Below are positions 8,552 to 16,810 of a DNA stretch of 64,000 nt, in pieces. A program made the translations under genes and the position numbers. The first letter of the stretch is position 1, and every line of letters begins with the position of its first letter. This DNA is from Psychroserpens ponticola (GTDB lineage Bacteria > Bacteroidota > Bacteroidia > Flavobacteriales > Flavobacteriaceae), in contig NZ_CP116221.1 in the NCBI RefSeq assembly GCF_023556315.2, positions 868,001 to 932,000 of the forward strand, written 5' to 3'. A model generated the notes under the pieces. The model was not told the DNA's origin and did no database searches. It saw nothing but the letters and a program-made list of their open reading frames with translations.

Positions 8552-9352
8552 ATGGGATTATTTAAAAGAAACCCTTTTGGGCATATACTTTTTGTAAAAA
8601 AATGGCTAATCAGAATCTTAGGAGCACTAACTCACCGAAGATTTAGAGGTTTTAATGAACTTCAAATTGAAGGTTCTGATGTTATTAAAAATCTTCCTGA
8701 CACTAATGTGCTTTTTATAGCCAATCATCAAACGTATTTTGCTGATGTAATTGCTATGTTTCATGTGTTTAATGCGAGTCTTAGCGGACGATTAGATAGC
8801 ATTAAAAATGTTGGTTATTTATGGAACCCTAAACTGAATTTGTACTACGTAGCTGCTAAAGAAACAATGAAATCAGGATTGTTACCTAAAATTTTAGCCT
8901 ATGTTGGTTCAATAAGTATAGAACGTACTTGGAGATCTGAAGGTAAAGATGTGAACCGTCAAGTTAAAATGAGCGATATTTCTAGTATAGGAAAAGCTTT
9001 AGACGATGGTTGGGTCATAACATTTCCGCAAGGCACAACTACACCATTTAAACCAATTCGTAAAGGAACTGCACATATTATTAAAAAGTATCAACCTATT
9101 GTGGTGCCTATTGTTATTGATGGTTTTAGGCGTTCATTCGATAAAAAAGGATTACGTGTTAAAAAGAAAAATGTCTACCAATCATTTGAAATAAAAGCAC
9201 CTTTACAAATCGATTATGAAAATGAAAGTATCGCAGATATCGTTGAGAAAATTGAGTATGCTATTGAGCAGCATCCATCGTTCCTAAAAGTAATTCCTCA
9301 AGAAGAACTATTAGAAAAAGAACGACTTAATCAAGAACTTCGCGATTGGTAA
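8552..9352 (+). CDS. 1-acyl-sn-glycerol-3-phosphate acyltransferase family protein (PlsC-like)
   Basis: This 266-residue peripheral or membrane-bound acyltransferase has the HX4D catalytic motif in NHQTYFADV (about residue 58). The substrate-binding motif is FPQGTT (about residue 159), where classical PlsC has FPEGTR. It most likely acylates lysophosphatidic acid or a related lysolipid during phospholipid synthesis. The family also contains lipid acyltransferases of other specificity, and the relaxed second motif leaves the substrate open. It ends one base from the convergent 9354-9995 gene with no room for an intergenic terminator. Confidence 0.82.
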   Translation: MGLFKRNPFGHILFVKKWLIRILGALTHRRFRGFNELQIEGSDVIKNLPDTNVLFIANHQTYFADVIAMFHVFNASLSGRLDSIKNVGYLWNPKLNLYYVAAKETMKSGLLPKILAYVGSISIERTWRSEGKDVNRQVKMSDISSIGKALDDGWVITFPQGTTTPFKPIRKGTAHIIKKYQPIVVPIVIDGFRRSFDKKGLRVKKKNVYQSFEIKAPLQIDYENESIADIVEKIEYAIEQHPSFLKVIPQEELLEKERLNQELRDW

Positions 9353-9353
9353 T

Positions 9354-9995
9354 TTAAACTTCTAGTTTTTTTAATTCGTAGTAATTTCTATTCAAACGTT
9401 TTAATAGTATACCATAAATAAGCCAATAAAATAAAAGCAATACGCTAATAGCGATTACTAATCCAATTATGGTTACTAAAGCAATACTTGCATAATACTT
9501 AAACAATTCACCATTAGCTTGAGCTGTTTCTAAAAGTACTCTAGAATCCTCGTCGCTTTTTAAAGCATATGGCATCATATAGGATACACCAATAACTAAT
9601 ACCAATAAATTAAAAAACACATATTGCTTTACAGTACGCCTTGTTTTTAAAATATTTTCCATTAGTACTTTTGCATTGTCAGTTGTATTAATGGTTTTGT
9701 AATTAATATAAAATCTGTAAAAGAAATAGGCTAAAATTGCATAGGAGAAAATTGATATGGCAATAAAACCAGCATTTTTTTCCATGCCATCAAGTTCTAA
9801 ATTAAATCCTGAGGCTTTCAACCCAAAGGAAATAAATACCCAAAACACAAATTCCAGGATACTTATTATAAATATCCATTTGACAATAGAAGACGATTTA
9901 CTAAGTATCATATTATAGATTTCCTTATATGATAATTTAGGATATACTTTGTCCTCGTTTTTCCAGTCTTTTTTTAATAATTCTAATTCATCCAT
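9354..9995 (-). CDS. Membrane protein linked to ECF sigma factor (possible anti-sigma partner)
   Basis: This 213-residue protein starts with a hydrophilic head (MDELELLKKDWKNEDKVYPK) of about 35 residues. Four membrane helices follow (near 38-58, 75-95, 125-145 and 170-195) with a short tail. It begins 4 bp after the ECF sigma factor gene and is clearly co-transcribed with it. In Flavobacteriaceae a gene of this architecture very often follows such a sigma factor. The cytosolic head could bind the sigma factor, but no known anti-sigma domain (zinc-finger or FecR type) is visible, so that role is inferred from position only. Confidence 0.7.
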   Translation of the reverse strand: MDELELLKKDWKNEDKVYPKLSYKEIYNMILSKSSSIVKWIFIISILEFVFWVFISFGLKASGFNLELDGMEKNAGFIAISIFSYAILAYFFYRFYINYKTINTTDNAKVLMENILKTRRTVKQYVFFNLLVLVIGVSYMMPYALKSDEDSRVLLETAQANGELFKYYASIALVTIIGLVIAISVLLLFYWLIYGILLKRLNRNYYELKKLEV

Positions 9996-9999
9996 ATTA

Positions 10000-10494
10000 T
10001 TACGGATTTAATATTGTTCTTAATTTTTTCTTTACCCTATTCATTTTTACACGAGCATTAACTTCTGTAATACCAAGGGTTTCACTTATTTCGCTATAAT
10101 TTTTGTCTTCGAGATATAAAAACACCAATGCTTTTTCAATGTCATTAAGTTGATGAACGGCTTTATATAACAGTTTTAATTGCTGTTCTTCAGTGTCGTC
10201 ATATGGTACAGATTTTATTTTAAACTGAACACTTTCAAATTCTTGTGTTTTTATGCTTCGTTTTGACTTTCGGTAGAGTGTAATTGCCGTATTTAAACCA
10301 ACACGATACATCCAAGTACTAAACTTAGCATCACCTCGAAACTTAGGATATGCTTTCCATAATTGTATAGTTATCTCTTGAAACAAATCATTGTGAGCAT
10401 CTTGATTATTAGTATATAATCTACAGACTTTATGCACAATGTTTTGGTGTTTTTCGAGTAATTCAACAAAACTATGTTCTAATGCTTTATCCAA
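10000..10494 (-). CDS. ECF-type RNA polymerase sigma-70 factor
   Basis: This 164-residue sigma factor has region 2 at ~20-90 (DLFQEITIQLWKAYPKF and FSTWMYRVGLNTAI) and region 4 at ~110-160 (LNDIEKALVFLYLEDKNYSE, then a helix-turn-helix ending NRVKKKLRTIL). Translation must start at TTG (10494): an in-frame stop lies just upstream, and the first internal Met (in STWMYR) would remove half of region 2. A weak TTG start suggests low basal output, as suits a regulator. The following membrane-protein gene is its likely partner. Target genes cannot be read from the window. Confidence 0.88.
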   Translation of the reverse strand: MDKALEHSFVELLEKHQNIVHKVCRLYTNNQDAHNDLFQEITIQLWKAYPKFRGDAKFSTWMYRVGLNTAITLYRKSKRSIKTQEFESVQFKIKSVPYDDTEEQQLKLLYKAVHQLNDIEKALVFLYLEDKNYSEISETLGITEVNARVKMNRVKKKLRTILNP

Positions 10495-10595
10495 ATTTTT
10501 ATCGGTTAGTTACCTATATGTAGGCTTTTGTTTTAAAATGTTACAATATGTATTAAGTAATACTTCAAAAGTAAGATTTTGGATGACCTAAATCG

Positions 10596-10603
10596 TATCT
10601 TTG
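10596..10603 (+). promoter_or_regulatory. -7 element of the ndh promoter
   Basis: TATCTTTG matches TAnnTTTG exactly, 25 bp before the start codon. A TTG at 10579 is only 14 bp away, so the -33 part is uncertain. Confidence 0.5.
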
Positions 10604-10627
10604 TAAGGATAGTTTTAATAAAAACTT

Positions 10628-11899
10628 ATGAATATCCCAGAATCAACTTTACCTCGAGTTGTAATCATAGGAGGTGGATTTGCAGGTGTTAGACTTGCAA
10701 AGTCTCTAGCAAATAAAAGTGTACAAGTCGTTCTTATTGACAAACGCAATTATCATACGTTTCAACCGCTTCTTTATCAGGTTTCTAGTTCAGGATTAGA
10801 ACCCGATTCGATAGCCTATCCGCTTCGAAAAATAATAAAAAAGCATAAAACTACGTTTTTTAGATTGGCAGAAGTTGAACACATTCAGCCAGAAAAAAAT
10901 AGGATAAAAACGTCCATTGGGAATCTCCAATTTGACTATCTGGTTATTGCTACTGGTACAATAACTAATTTCTTCGGAAATGATGCTATAAAAACACATA
11001 GTATGCCAATGAAAAGTGTTCCTCAAGCGCTTAATATTAGAAGTCTAATTCTACAAAATTTTGAGAAAGCTGCAATTGCTGATACCAGACAAGAACGAGA
11101 CGCTTTTTTGAATTTTGTCATTGTTGGTGGTGGACCAACAGGAGTAGAGCTTGCTGGAGCAATAGCAGAACTTAAAAACAATATTCTTCCTAGAGATTAT
11201 AAAGATTTAAATCCTCAAGATATGCACATTCATTTGCTTGAAGGCGCAAATCGAGTATTGCCTCCAATGAGTGAACATGCTTCTAAACAAGCTGAGAAAT
11301 TTTTAACGAATTTAGGAGTAAAAGTGCATTGCAATACGTTTGTTAAAAATTACGATGGCACACAAGTGACTACCAATTCGGATCTTGAGTTTCAATCCGA
11401 AACTTTAATTTGGGCTGCTGGTGTTACTGGAGCACCAATTCAAGGTTTAAATGCTAATGTTTTATTAGAGAAAATCAATCGCTATTCTGTAAATAGGTTC
11501 AATCAAATTGAAGGTTATGATACAATTTTTGCTGTTGGAGATATTGCTTTAATGACAACTGATGTATATCCTAAAGGTCATCCGCAAGTTGCCCAACCTG
11601 CCATACAGCAAGGTAAATTGTTAGGTGAGAATATTTTAAGGCTTATCAATAATAAACCAATGCAACCGTTTTCTTATAAAGACAAAGGCTCTATGGCTAC
11701 TATTGGTAGAAATAAAGCTGTTGTCGATTTAAAACACTTTAAGTTTGGAGGTTTTTTCGCGTGGTTTGTTTGGATGTTTATTCACCTAATGTCGTTGGTT
11801 GGTTTCAGAAATAGAGTTATAGTGTTCTTTAATTGGACCTATAACTATATCAATTTCGATAAAGCAGCTCGTTTAATTATTAGGCCTTTTAAAAAATAA
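10628..11899 (+). CDS. ndh: Type II NADH:quinone oxidoreductase
   Basis: This 423-residue flavoprotein oxidises NADH and reduces menaquinone at the inner face of the membrane without pumping protons. An FAD-binding Rossmann motif is at ~11-22 (VIIGGGFAGVRLAK), followed by KRNYHTFQPLLYQV, which is typical of this family. The NADH-binding fold is at ~165 (VIVGGGPTGVELAG), and a second FAD contact is IFAVGDIA. Near residues 375-400 an amphipathic or membrane helix (FFAWFVWMFIHLMSLVGF) should anchor it. The length is normal for Ndh-2. It is monocistronic with its own TATCTTTG element and is divergent from the ECF sigma gene. Confidence 0.9.
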   Translation: MNIPESTLPRVVIIGGGFAGVRLAKSLANKSVQVVLIDKRNYHTFQPLLYQVSSSGLEPDSIAYPLRKIIKKHKTTFFRLAEVEHIQPEKNRIKTSIGNLQFDYLVIATGTITNFFGNDAIKTHSMPMKSVPQALNIRSLILQNFEKAAIADTRQERDAFLNFVIVGGGPTGVELAGAIAELKNNILPRDYKDLNPQDMHIHLLEGANRVLPPMSEHASKQAEKFLTNLGVKVHCNTFVKNYDGTQVTTNSDLEFQSETLIWAAGVTGAPIQGLNANVLLEKINRYSVNRFNQIEGYDTIFAVGDIALMTTDVYPKGHPQVAQPAIQQGKLLGENILRLINNKPMQPFSYKDKGSMATIGRNKAVVDLKHFKFGGFFAWFVWMFIHLMSLVGFRNRVIVFFNWTYNYINFDKAARLIIRPFKK

Positions 11900-11901
11900 T
11901 T

Positions 11902-11975
11902 TTGGCGTTCCCTTCGGTCAGGCTGTCCACTATATCTTTTTTGTAAGCGACTTTCAATTCAGTCGAAAACCTTTT
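11902..11975. repeat. Degenerate intergenic repeat resembling a common flavobacterial element
   Basis: The stretch GGCGTTCCCTTCGGTCAGG followed by CTGTCCACTATATC and AGCGACTTTCAATTCAGTCG resembles repeated non-coding elements recalled from many Bacteroidetes intergenic regions. It has no reading frame. No second copy lies in this window, so the call rests on recall. Confidence 0.35.
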
Positions 11976-11987
11976 AATAAAACAAAA

Positions 11988-12008
11988 AAGGATGCCGTTT
12001 CCATCCTT
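11988..12008 (-). terminator. Terminator of the YhhN-family gene
   Basis: The 7-bp stem AAGGATG/CATCCTT starts inside the TAA stop codon of the minus-strand gene, has a 7-nt loop and is followed on the minus strand by six T. Confidence 0.8.
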
Positions 12009-12687
12009 AACGCGAATTTGAAGGTAGTTTCAAAATTCCGATAACGATACAATATTGTGCCAAAGCATAGGTTAGCATAATGCTAATCGAACTTAAAGTA
12101 AGTGGTTGGTAAAATTTATCTAAAGCTAGAATGCTATCAGAAATCATAAATAAAATAGCGCCAATAAACACCCAATTATAACTTATAGTATTATTTAACT
12201 TCTGTCTTAGATATGCAGAAGTAGACATGCTCAAAATAACAAACATATATACAATTACTGGTAGTAATAAATCTCCTAAACCATCTTTCAGTATATAAAA
12301 TAAAAGAGCAGCATAACCAAGCATTATAAGAATGAAGCCAAGCGGCTTTTTATGTGTATTCCTTTGTTTTAAAAAGACTAAAACATACATCACATGTGCT
12401 AATAAAAATGAAGCTAAACCAATTATAAAATATATTGGCTTTATCGCATCAAATAATAAAGCTACGTCACCAACTAATGAAAAAACAAGAGCTAATATCA
12501 TTAGTGTTTTTGTGGTTTTGTTTAAGTGTTGACTTTGAGTAACAAAAAACAGAAGAAGCGATATTACAATTAAAGGCTTTGTGAAATAATGTAAAGTTGC
12601 TAAGCTTTCAAAAGTACCACATATCAATTCGATACTGACAATAATGGCATAAATTCCAGTAAATCTTTGCTCGATTTTAGAGTACAT
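12007..12687 (-). CDS. YhhN/TMEM86 family membrane protein (lysoplasmalogenase-like)
   Basis: This 226-residue polytopic protein has about eight membrane helices covering most of its length. It carries the two conserved acidic motifs of the YhhN family: GDVAL in the third to fourth helix region (ALVFSLVGDVALLFD) and MISDSILALDKF near residue 190. In animals and some bacteria the family cleaves the vinyl-ether bond of lysoplasmalogens. Activity in Bacteroidetes is not established for this protein. It is a single gene with its own terminator, divergent from the TonB-receptor gene at 12824. Confidence 0.78.
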   Translation of the reverse strand: MYSKIEQRFTGIYAIIVSIELICGTFESLATLHYFTKPLIVISLLLFFVTQSQHLNKTTKTLMILALVFSLVGDVALLFDAIKPIYFIIGLASFLLAHVMYVLVFLKQRNTHKKPLGFILIMLGYAALLFYILKDGLGDLLLPVIVYMFVILSMSTSAYLRQKLNNTISYNWVFIGAILFMISDSILALDKFYQPLTLSSISIMLTYALAQYCIVIGILKLPSNSR

Positions 12688-12823
12688 TTAATCTTCGTTT
12701 TTGTAAAAATATGCAATTCATCATTCAATTTTAACAATTCGGTCAATTAGAATTTCAAAAACATAGCAAAAGCGTCAAGTTTGTACCATCAATTAATCAA
12801 CGAACAATTTAATACAATCAACC

Positions 12824-14977
12824 ATGAAAATTTCAACACTCATTTTAGCAGTCTTAATCACAACGTTGTCTTTTGCGCAAACTACAATTAGTGGTAAAGT
12901 AACCGATAATAAAAACCAACCAATCTTTGGAGCAAATGTGTATTTAGATGGTACTTATGATGGCGCAACAAGCAACGATGTAGGTGAATTTTCTTTTGAA
13001 ACTTCAGAAACAGGCACGCAAGCACTAATTATTTCCTATTTATCATATGAAACAAAAACAATAGCTGGAGATGTTTCTACACTTAATAATCTTCAAATTA
13101 AATTAAGAGAAGATGTTAATGCTTTAGATACAGTAGTAATTTCTGCAGGAACTTTTGAAGCTAATGATAATAGTAAAGTATCTGTTTTAAAGCCCTTAGA
13201 TGTCGTAACTACAGCAAGTGCAGTTGGAGATTTCGTTGGTGCATTGCAAACATTGCCTGGAACATCAACAGTTGCTGAAGATGGACGGTTATTTGTTAGA
13301 GGAGGAGATGCGAGTGAAACACAAATTTTTATCGATGGTATTCGCGTATTTACACCTTACTCACCAACCGCTAATAATATTCCAACACGAGGTCGTTACT
13401 CACCATTTTTGTTTGATGGAATTACTTTCTCTACTGGTGGCTATTCTGCCGAATATGGAAACGCATTATCTAGCGTATTATTATTAAGTACAATTGATGA
13501 GCCAGACCAAGAAAAAACAGATATTGGTATAATGAGTGTAGGTGGAAGCTTAGGTCATACTGAAAAATGGGAAAACACCTCTTTAAGTGTTAATGCATCC
13601 TATATTAATTTAGCGCCTTACATTGCTTTATTTCCAGATAGGAACGATTGGAAAAAGCCATATGAAGGTGCTCAAGGTGAAGCTGTTTTTCGCCAGAAAT
13701 TTGAAACAGGAATGCTTAAATTCTATGCTGCTTTTGATACATCTAGTTTTGATTTGATTCAAGAAGATATTAATGATTCAAATGGTGTGCGTTTTAATTT
13801 AAATAATAAAAATTTCTATACTAATGCGTCTTATCAAGGGGTTTTAGGAAATAATTGGTCCATGCAAACAGGTTTGAGTTATACTATTGCTAAAACTGAT
13901 ATTGGCATTAATAACATGCTTGATGTTGGCGATAGCGAAAATTCTGCACATGCAAAACTGAAACTTAAGAAACGTTTTAATAGTAGATTTAAATTGAGTT
14001 TTGGTCTGGAACATTTTACTACTGATTTTGATGAAGCCATAAAATCTGATGAGTTTACTGGTAGTTATGGATTTACAAATAATAATTCAGCAGCTTTTGT
14101 TGAATCGGATATCATCTTTAATAAAAATTTAGCGTTAAAAGTAGGCGTGAGAGCCGATAATTATGAGCTTTCAAAAGAATTTAATGTGGCTCCTAGAGCT
14201 TCTGTAGCATTAAAAACTTCAAAAAATGGACAACTATCTGTCGCTTATGGTGATTTCTATCAAAATGCGAATAATGGGATTTTAAAATTCAATTCAAAAG
14301 TTAAAACTCAGAATACAAAGCATTACATCATGAACTATCAATATGTAAATGATGGAAAATTATTTAGAGCTGAGTTGTATCGTAAAGATTATGATAATTT
14401 GGTAAAATTTGATACTGCTTCTGAAGGATTTGATTCTACATACGATAATTCAGGTTCTGGTTTTGCTCAAGGTCTGGACATTTTTTGGAGAGATAATAAA
14501 AGTATTAAAAATACGGACTATTGGATTAGTTACTCGTATTTAGATACCGAACGTGATTATAGAAATTATCCTATCCAAGCGCAACCTAGTTTTGCTAATA
14601 CTCATAATTTTTCAGCGGTTGCAAAATATTGGATCGATGATTGGAAAAGTCAAGTAGGTTTTTCATATTCATTTGCTTCAGGACGTCCTTATACCAATCC
14701 GAATACCAATGAGTTTTTAGGAGAGAAAACAAGTAGTTTTAACAGTGTGAGTTTAAATTGGGCCTATTTAATTAGTCCGCAAAAAATCATATATGCTTCT
14801 GTAAATAATGTTCTTGGTTTTAAAAATATAAATGGATACCAATATGCTAATACTCCTAATGTAAATGGAAACTTTGCGCGACGCTCATTACAGCCTGCTG
14901 CTGATCAGTTTTTCTTTGTAGGATTCTTTTGGACTATTAGCGAAAATGGAACGGATAATCAATTGGATAATTTATAA
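12824..14977 (+). CDS. TonB-dependent outer-membrane receptor with carboxypeptidase-regulatory domain
   Basis: This 717-residue protein has a signal peptide (ends LSFAQ). A CarboxypepD_reg-like beta domain follows (~20-100, TISGKVTDNKNQPIFGANVY). The plug (~120-225) contains GRLFVRGGDASETQIFIDG and FSTGGYSAEYGNALSS, and the rest forms the 22-strand barrel ending in an aromatic-rich FFFVGFFWTI strand near the C-terminus. It imports a substrate too large for porins, driven by TonB; the substrate is not evident and there is no adjacent SusD. It is followed after 91 bp by a dedicated TonB gene, and the two probably form one transcription unit. Confidence 0.88.
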   Translation: MKISTLILAVLITTLSFAQTTISGKVTDNKNQPIFGANVYLDGTYDGATSNDVGEFSFETSETGTQALIISYLSYETKTIAGDVSTLNNLQIKLREDVNALDTVVISAGTFEANDNSKVSVLKPLDVVTTASAVGDFVGALQTLPGTSTVAEDGRLFVRGGDASETQIFIDGIRVFTPYSPTANNIPTRGRYSPFLFDGITFSTGGYSAEYGNALSSVLLLSTIDEPDQEKTDIGIMSVGGSLGHTEKWENTSLSVNASYINLAPYIALFPDRNDWKKPYEGAQGEAVFRQKFETGMLKFYAAFDTSSFDLIQEDINDSNGVRFNLNNKNFYTNASYQGVLGNNWSMQTGLSYTIAKTDIGINNMLDVGDSENSAHAKLKLKKRFNSRFKLSFGLEHFTTDFDEAIKSDEFTGSYGFTNNNSAAFVESDIIFNKNLALKVGVRADNYELSKEFNVAPRASVALKTSKNGQLSVAYGDFYQNANNGILKFNSKVKTQNTKHYIMNYQYVNDGKLFRAELYRKDYDNLVKFDTASEGFDSTYDNSGSGFAQGLDIFWRDNKSIKNTDYWISYSYLDTERDYRNYPIQAQPSFANTHNFSAVAKYWIDDWKSQVGFSYSFASGRPYTNPNTNEFLGEKTSSFNSVSLNWAYLISPQKIIYASVNNVLGFKNINGYQYANTPNVNGNFARRSLQPAADQFFFVGFFWTISENGTDNQLDNL

Positions 14978-15003
14978 TATCTATTTCCGAAAGGTGCAAA
15001 CAG

Positions 15004-15024
15004 CATGATAATTGTCATGTTTTT
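15004..15024 (+). terminator. Weak hairpin with T-run between receptor and TonB genes
   Basis: CATGA and TCATG (6-nt loop) are followed by five T. The stem is too short to be strong. It may attenuate rather than end transcription, lowering TonB relative to the receptor. Confidence 0.3.
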
Positions 15025-15068
15025 CTCGGGTTTCTTGTTGTAACTTCATAGTATAAAATTTAAGAGTT

Positions 15069-15806
15069 ATGCAAGTCAAAAAGAATCCAAACGTAGACGT
15101 CGGACGAAATAGCAGTCTCTATTTTGCTGTCGGCTTGAATTTGATGTTATTAATCACTTACCTTATGTTTGAATACAAAACATATGAGAGTGATGAAATA
15201 TCAAGAGACATTGTACAAGTGGATAATTTCATTGAGGAAGACATTCCAATTGTCAATTTAGATGTGCCACCTCCACCACCTCCACCACCTCCAGCTTTGG
15301 TTCCAGATGATATCAAAGTGGTAGAAGATCAAGTTGAGGTTGAAGAAACTATTATTGAAAGTACTGAGATTGGACAAAATGATGCTATTGAAGAGCATAT
15401 TGCTAGTGTTGAAGATGTTGAAGTGGAAGAAGTGGAAGAAGATATTGAAGTGCCATTTGCTGTCATCGAAAATGTTCCTGTATTTCCAGGGTGTGAAGGA
15501 GGTTCTAGACAAGAACAAATTGACTGTTTTCAAACTAAAATGCAAGAACACGTCAATAAAAACTTTAAGTATCCTGAAAGAGCACTTGAGTTGGAGATGC
15601 AAGGTAAAGTATATGTGCTTTTTGTAATTGACAAGACTGGTAGAGTAGCAAAAATTAAAACAAGAGGTCCAGATAAAATTTTAGAAAATGAAGCTGAGCG
15701 TATTATTAGTTTACTACCCAAAATGATACCAGGTAAACAAAGAGGTAGAGCTGTAAATATGCCATACAGTATACCAATACATTTTAAGTTTAGAGAAGGA
15801 AATTAA
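15069..15806 (+). CDS. Energy transducer TonB
   Basis: This 245-residue protein has a cytoplasmic N-terminus, one membrane helix (~19-37, LYFAVGLNLMLLITYLMF), a nine-proline run at ~65-75, and then a very acidic Glu/Val-rich linker (~80-135). The TonB_C domain (~165-242) reads VNKNFKYPERALELEMQG, FVIDKTGRVAKIKTRGPD and MPYSIPIHFKF. The VFPGCEG segment before it is typical of Bacteroidetes TonB proteins. It spans the periplasm and passes the proton-motive-force energy of ExbBD to outer-membrane receptors. It is probably dedicated to the receptor encoded just upstream. A bidirectional terminator follows. Confidence 0.9.
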   Translation: MQVKKNPNVDVGRNSSLYFAVGLNLMLLITYLMFEYKTYESDEISRDIVQVDNFIEEDIPIVNLDVPPPPPPPPPALVPDDIKVVEDQVEVEETIIESTEIGQNDAIEEHIASVEDVEVEEVEEDIEVPFAVIENVPVFPGCEGGSRQEQIDCFQTKMQEHVNKNFKYPERALELEMQGKVYVLFVIDKTGRVAKIKTRGPDKILENEAERIISLLPKMIPGKQRGRAVNMPYSIPIHFKFREGN

Positions 15807-15840
15807 ACTTTAACTAACAGAGCAATATCCTTATTAAATA

Positions 15841-15870
15841 AAAAATCCATCAAATATTTGATGGATTTTT
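15841..15870. terminator. Bidirectional terminator between convergent genes
   Basis: A perfect 30-bp palindrome has arms AAAAATCCATCAAAT and ATTTGATGGATTTTT, with A-runs before and T-runs after on both strands. It serves the TonB gene on the plus strand and the redoxin gene region on the minus strand. Confidence 0.85.
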
Positions 15871-15896
15871 TATTATAAACAAGAAGGAATTCTATT

Positions 15897-16451
15897 TTAC
15901 TTCCATTTGATATTGCAGCCAATACTTGGTTTTTGGTTTGTGATTTGAATGGTTTTGTTTAGCATATTGTCAATAGCTAAACGTAAATCTTCTCCAGTAA
16001 CAGGAATTCCATTTCCTGGTCTAGAGCTATCTAATTGTCCACGATAGACTAACTTTAAGTCAGTATCAAATACATAAAAATCTGGTGTACATGCAGCATC
16101 ATAGGCTTTGGCAACGTCTTGATTTTCATCGTATAAATAAGGAAATATAAACCCTTGTTCTAGGGCATTCATTTTCATTTTACTTGGCGCATCTTCTGGG
16201 TAATTTACAGCATCATTACTAAAGATAGCAATGCAATTAATCCCTTTTGTAATATAATCTTTAGCTAATTGTGATAATTCTGAATTGATATGTTTTACAA
16301 ACGGACAATGATTACAGATAAACATGATCACAGTACCATGAAGTCCTTTTGCTTCTGATAAAGAAACCATTGAATCATCAATAGTGTTTATAAGATTGAA
16401 TTCTGGAGCTATCGTTCCTAATGGAAGCATATTTGAAGGTGTTAGTGCCAT
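15897..16451 (-). CDS. Cytoplasmic thioredoxin-like redoxin (AhpC/TSA-type)
   Basis: This 184-residue redoxin has a thioredoxin fold with the active site CNHCPFVKH at residues ~46-54 (CxxC) inside the VIMFICNHCPFV strand-helix unit. The substrate-side segment ends with TPDFYVFD and the cis-Pro region. There is no signal peptide, so it acts in the cytoplasm, probably as a thiol-disulfide reductase or peroxide-related redoxin. The C-terminal end SIGCNIKWK carries a further Cys that is conserved in relatives as far as I recall. It is divergent from csaA with only 20 bp between the starts. Confidence 0.8.
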   Translation of the reverse strand: MALTPSNMLPLGTIAPEFNLINTIDDSMVSLSEAKGLHGTVIMFICNHCPFVKHINSELSQLAKDYITKGINCIAIFSNDAVNYPEDAPSKMKMNALEQGFIFPYLYDENQDVAKAYDAACTPDFYVFDTDLKLVYRGQLDSSRPGNGIPVTGEDLRLAIDNMLNKTIQITNQKPSIGCNIKWK

Positions 16452-16471
16452 ATTTTTTATACTTTTAAATC

Positions 16472-16807
16472 ATGAATAATATAGTAACTTTTGAAGACTT
16501 TACAAAAGTCGATTTACGTGTTGGGACAATTATAGAGGTCAATGATTTTCCTGAAGCACGACAGCCTGCTTATCAGTTAACTATCGATTTTGGTGCTTTA
16601 GGAATTAAAAAAACCTCTGCTCAAATTACAACGCTTTATAAAAAGGAAGATTTACTTAACCGCCAAATTGTGGCTGTGGTTAACTTTCCAAAAAAGCAAA
16701 TTGCAAATTTCATGAGCGAATGCTTAGTTCTTGGTGCTGTTAATGGTAAAGATGTTATACTTTTAAATCCAGAACATCAGGTTGAAAACGGGAGTATAGT
16801 ATCTTGA
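16472..16807 (+). CDS. csaA: CsaA-like tRNA-binding domain protein
   Basis: This 111-residue protein consists of a single OB-fold tRNA-binding domain of the EMAP/Arc1 type. Signature stretches are DLRVGTIIEVNDFPEARQPA near the N-terminus, KKTSAQITTLY in the middle and AVVNFPKKQIANFMSECLVL toward the end. CsaA is described as a secretion-related chaperone in Bacillus and as a tRNA-binding protein by structure. It is usually a dimer. The length matches the family. It ends three bases before the stop of the convergent M14 peptidase. Confidence 0.88.
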   Translation: MNNIVTFEDFTKVDLRVGTIIEVNDFPEARQPAYQLTIDFGALGIKKTSAQITTLYKKEDLLNRQIVAVVNFPKKQIANFMSECLVLGAVNGKDVILLNPEHQVENGSIVS

Positions 16808-16810
16808 TTG

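Noticed and set aside
15258-15602. Minus-strand frame opposite the TonB gene with a WRWWRWWRW run
   Set aside because: The Trp/Arg run is the complement of the nine-proline stretch of TonB.
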